A DNA stretch of 21,006 nucleotides, taken from Haplomitrium mnioides (Eukaryota > Marchantiophyta > Haplomitriopsida > Calobryales). The stretch spans positions 1 to 21,006 of the forward strand of contig JBNGIS010015299.1 in NCBI GenBank assembly GCA_049999725.1. Direction: 5' to 3'. The notes beneath the pieces were generated by a model that was not told where the DNA came from, searched no databases, and worked only from the letters and a program-made list of their open reading frames with translations. Numbering within the stretch: the stretch's first letter is position 1; each line of letters starts with the position of its first letter. Both the position numbers and the translations under genes were made by a program. Positions 18,401 to 21,006 of the stretch are shown in pieces.

Positions 18401-18627
18401 GGCCTTGTAGTTCTTATATCGAGCTTTCAAAAAGGTGAACGAAGATAGCCTCGGGAGCACGTATAGTTCTAACTTCGAAGGTCGATAAAACAGTGACATC
18501 GGCACAATTCTTATTCGGCGAGCGATGTAAGTCCGCAGCGGCTCTTCGAATGACGTGGCAAGCGTAGGGAGTCTGCGGGAGGGCTCCGGAAACGTGGCAC
18601 GCAAGGGAGCTTGGTAGGGTTTCCGAA

Positions 18628-18966
18628 GGTCAACTTCGGAAGAAGGGTCTACGTGATGATCCGCCTACCCCTTTGTGGGGCGGCGTCAGACGACGGCCTT
18701 CGCACAATGTGGCACCTTGGGAATCATGCAAGGGGTTCCGTGGGTCACCTCGGAAGAAAGTCAGCCGACAGTCCGCCTACACCTTTGCGGGGCGGCGTCA
18801 GATGGCGCTCTTCGAAGGACGTGACGACTCCAACGACCTCGAAGCAACTCACGGGACACACGCCGCAAGGAGAAGAGTTCATCGGACCTCAGGCATCGTA
18901 CGGGTCAACTGCGGAAGGAGCAGTTAGCGCGACGGTCAGCCTACCCCCTTGCGGGGCGGCATCAGA
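18628..18966 (+). repeat. Three GC-rich modules in outer LTR
   Basis: Each has TCAACTTCGGAAGAAG-like sequence, then about 20 nt, then (GT)CCGCCTACCCCTTTG followed by CGGGGCGGCGTCAG. CCGCCTACC-type cores start at 18661, 18773 and about 18937. Two partial copies occur at the window start (about 5-40 and 168-200). Spacing is 112 and about 164 bp. Confidence 0.7.
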
Positions 18967-19146
18967 TGTTAGTGCAACGAACGACGTGGCGCGAGGAGAA
19001 CAAAGAGGGATCTATGGGGGAATCTATAGAGATTCCATAGACGGGGTTCCGTGGGGCACTTCGGAACTCGGTTTTGAAGAACCTCTTTGGACTTGGTTCT
19101 GCGGGAATCTGCAGAATCTCTTCCCACAAGATTCCTCGAAACTCCT

Positions 19147-19153
19147 TATAAAA
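19147..19153 (+). promoter_or_regulatory. TATA box of outer LTR
   Basis: TATAAAA in an AT-rich pocket within GC-rich sequence, about 2.1 kb into the LTR. Transcription would start about 30 bp further on, giving a U3 of about 2.1 kb and R+U5 of about 1.3 kb. The matching site in the first LTR copy reads CATAAAA near 380. Confidence 0.5.
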
Positions 19154-19409
19154 TTACCATTGTACTTGTCTTTGTTGATCAACTGAAGGGACACGTGGCT
19201 CGATTTCCCTTCCCGCTGTAACTGGATTAACTGACAAGGGAGCCACACGTCGCATTCTCTCACTTCGAGCTCAACGGCTATAACGACTATTCATCGGATC
19301 GAGGCTCGTAGGGGCAGCGCGCGATGGGGGTATACATCGTTTGCCTTCGATTATGTTCAAGTTGATGCACATGCAATCTCAGGGCGCGAGGCGACTGCAT
19401 GTGAAGGGG

Positions 19410-20016
19410 AATCGCAACGAGGGGGGTTGAAGTGGGAGTTCAGTGAGAAGACTACGTGAAGCAGGTGTACTAGCTCAAGGAGAACCGGGGGATGTAGAGG
19501 AGGACTGGAGGGGCCCCAAGGATTGCAGAGTGAGGAGCTCTGGATGCTTGGGCGATCTAGGTGACATCATCTTTGCAGGCGGACCAGGGCGGAGGTGTAC
19601 CGATACGGGGTCTCAAAGGGATTCTAGTCGGCTAAGACTTCGGGAGAGGCCACCATGGAAGGACTTGAGGTTGTCTCTACATTCTCTCTGTAGGAGCATC
19701 ACGATTTGAAGACAAGGAAATCGCAACGATGGGCGGATGGAGTGGGAATTTAGTGAGAAACTATGTGAAGTAGGGGTTCTCGCTCCAAGAGAACCTGGGG
19801 ATTTAGAGGAGAACTAGAGGGGCGCCAAGGATTGTAGAGTGAGGAGCTCTGGATGCTCGAGTGATCCAGGTGACCTCATTCTTGTAGGCGGACAAAGGCG
19901 AAGGGTGACTGATATGATAGTTCGAAGGGATTTTGGCCAGCTAAGACTTCGGAAGAGGCCACCAAGTGAGGAGCTTGGGGTTGTCTCTGCCATTCTTTGT
20001 GTGTGAATATCAACCT
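19410..20016 (+). repeat. Two-unit tandem duplication (about 309 bp), second LTR copy
   Basis: AATCGCAAC starts at 19410 and 19719. The content and order are the same as at 643-1250. Confidence 0.85.
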
Positions 20017-20505
20017 TGAGTGTTCGGAGTACACTCTGGTGTGTTTCTTCAAGTAGAGCTGAGAGTGGAGGCTGTGTTAGTGCCTACGCACTGCGCGGGA
20101 TGACCCGTCAAGGCTTGGGGGTGGAGTGGGCTACTTGCAGTTGGTAAAGCTGTCTTCGAGAGGTGGAAGTCAAAGAAACTCTCTTCCTAGCCTGAGGAAG
20201 TAAAAGCAGGGCTTCTCGCGAGGGAAGTTAAAAAACTATTTGGAGGGGAGGGTGTGTTAGTGGTTGCTGGGCTGCAGGTTGTAAGGCAACAGGGATTCAT
20301 AAGGGAAGTACAGTTGGTGGAAATCCAGAGGGCCTTCAATGACTCTGTTTTCTCTTGCAAATATTGTAAATTGTTTGTTCATATATGTGTAGATTAGATT
20401 TACATTCAACATTGTGTTCTAGAGTTGTATTAGCTTAGAAGCCATCAAGATAGTTGAGCAGACCCTAGAAACAACCTTGAAGGGGGAGTCCAATCCCTTG
20501 ACACA

Positions 20506-21006
20506 AGTCTGGTATCCTGAGGGTAAATTCTCTTTTTTCTAATTCTGTTGCATAGATTAGGACTTAGTGCATTCTAGGATAGTTATGAATATCTGGACTA
20601 GTGCTGTAACCACCCTACGAAGGGGAGTCCAAACCTCTGGTAGTATTCAATTGTGCAGGTCACCCGCACCATTATGCCCAAGCACAAATAAGGTGGCAAG
20701 GTCTAAGTCATTGGGTTCTATGAATAAAGCGGAAGAATCACACACAGATCAACTGAGGGTATGAATGGGGACTTGTTGAGACTGCATACATGTCTGATTT
20801 GAGTGCCACTAGAAGAGAGTGAGTGGTATGTTAAAGGCTGGAAAGGAAAGAAAGAATCCTTAGAGCCTCAAAGTGGTAACTAGCAAGGGGCCATCTCAGA
20901 AAAGAACTTAAAAGCCCGTAATTCGTCCTCCGTTGCAACCAAAGTGGGACCTAAAAAGGTTAAGGCCTGGGACAGGGGAGCGACAAGCATGTTGGCTTGT
21001 CTTGTT
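20506..21006 (+). mobile_element. Start of a further outer element: primer site and leader
   Basis: TGGTATCC at 20510-20517, then sequence homologous to 1749-2240 right up to the window end. It includes the second AAGGGGAGTCCAA motif (20620-20632) and the GAGTGAGTGG..TTAAAGGCTGGAAAGGAAAG block. A terminal 3' LTR would be followed by a target duplication and unrelated DNA. Instead, internal sequence follows, so another unit begins here. No gag is reached. Confidence 0.8.

Larger units (their letters stand above)
17674..19199 (+). promoter_or_regulatory. Cluster of ACGTGGC/ACGTGAC boxes upstream of LTR TATA, plus one just after it
   Basis: ACGTGGC occurs at 17674, 18553, 18592, 18984 and 19193 (the last as CACGTGGC). 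ACGTGAC occurs at 17714 and 18819. ACGTG cores are bound by plant bZIP and bHLH factors, and ACGTGGC is the ABA-response element core. Most lie in the U3 part before the TATA box at 19147. The motif count is seen directly; the regulatory role is inferred. Confidence 0.5.
17032..20505 (+). mobile_element. Outer element LTR, full copy (about 3.47 kb)
   Basis: The start TGTGT follows the purine tract; the end ACACA precedes a primer-site-like TGGTATC. TGTGT and ACACA form a 5-bp inverted terminal repeat. From about 18769 on it aligns to 1-1748; the first 1.74 kb cannot be checked against the other copy because the window starts too late. Contents in order are a GA-rich region with overlapping open stretches but no recognised protein (17070-17630), short repeats and a palindrome (17661-17780), degenerate AAAAGRNGA modules (17900-18400), GC-rich modules (18628-18966), a TATA box (19147) and the 309-bp tandem duplication (19410-20016). 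Confidence 0.7.

Overview
The window is repeat-dense plant nuclear DNA made entirely of Ty3/gypsy-type LTR retrotransposons. I found no host gene, tRNA, rRNA or CRISPR array. A land plant is indicated by three things: gypsy gag-pro-RT-RNaseH-integrase order, primer sites fitting plant tRNA-Asp and tRNA-iMet, and heavy transition-type decay as seen in methylated plant repeats. I cannot name the clade from sequence alone.

There are two layers. The OUTER element is on the + strand. It comprises the end of one LTR (1-1748), a weak initiator-Met primer site, a leader, a broken gag (about 2497-3680) and a broken protease segment (about 15688-16899). These are followed by an intron-like segment (16905-16970), a polypurine tract (17019-17031) and a second LTR of about 3.5 kb (17032-20505). 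That LTR is followed by another primer site and leader (20506-21006), so the outer elements form a tandem array sharing LTRs. The unit is about 6.75 kb once the insertion is subtracted. It carries gag and protease but no reverse transcriptase, RNase H or integrase in the space available, so it looks non-autonomous.

The INNER element (3681-15682, minus strand, 12.0 kb) is inserted between the outer gag and protease. It is flanked by a perfect 5-bp target duplication CCTCA (3676-3680 and 15683-15687). It has LTRs of 2722 and 2664 bp and a 12-nt primer site matching tRNA-Asp. One former gag-pol frame (12484 to 6580) is now broken by two frameshifts and about 12 stops. RT and integrase catalytic residues survive, but the protease catalytic Asp reads Lys and the first His of the integrase zinc finger reads Asp.

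The most interesting points are: (i) the inner LTR terminus carries 12-13 nt complementary to the 5' end of the same tRNA-Asp whose 3' end fits the adjacent primer site, suggesting a bipartite primer contact; (ii) the tandem, LTR-sharing gag-pro element; (iii) a short GT-AG intron-like segment just after its reading frame; and (iv) an outer-LTR promoter region with many ACGTGGC-type boxes, short repeats and a perfect palindrome upstream of a TATA box. Nothing here looks like a new enzymatic or defence system.
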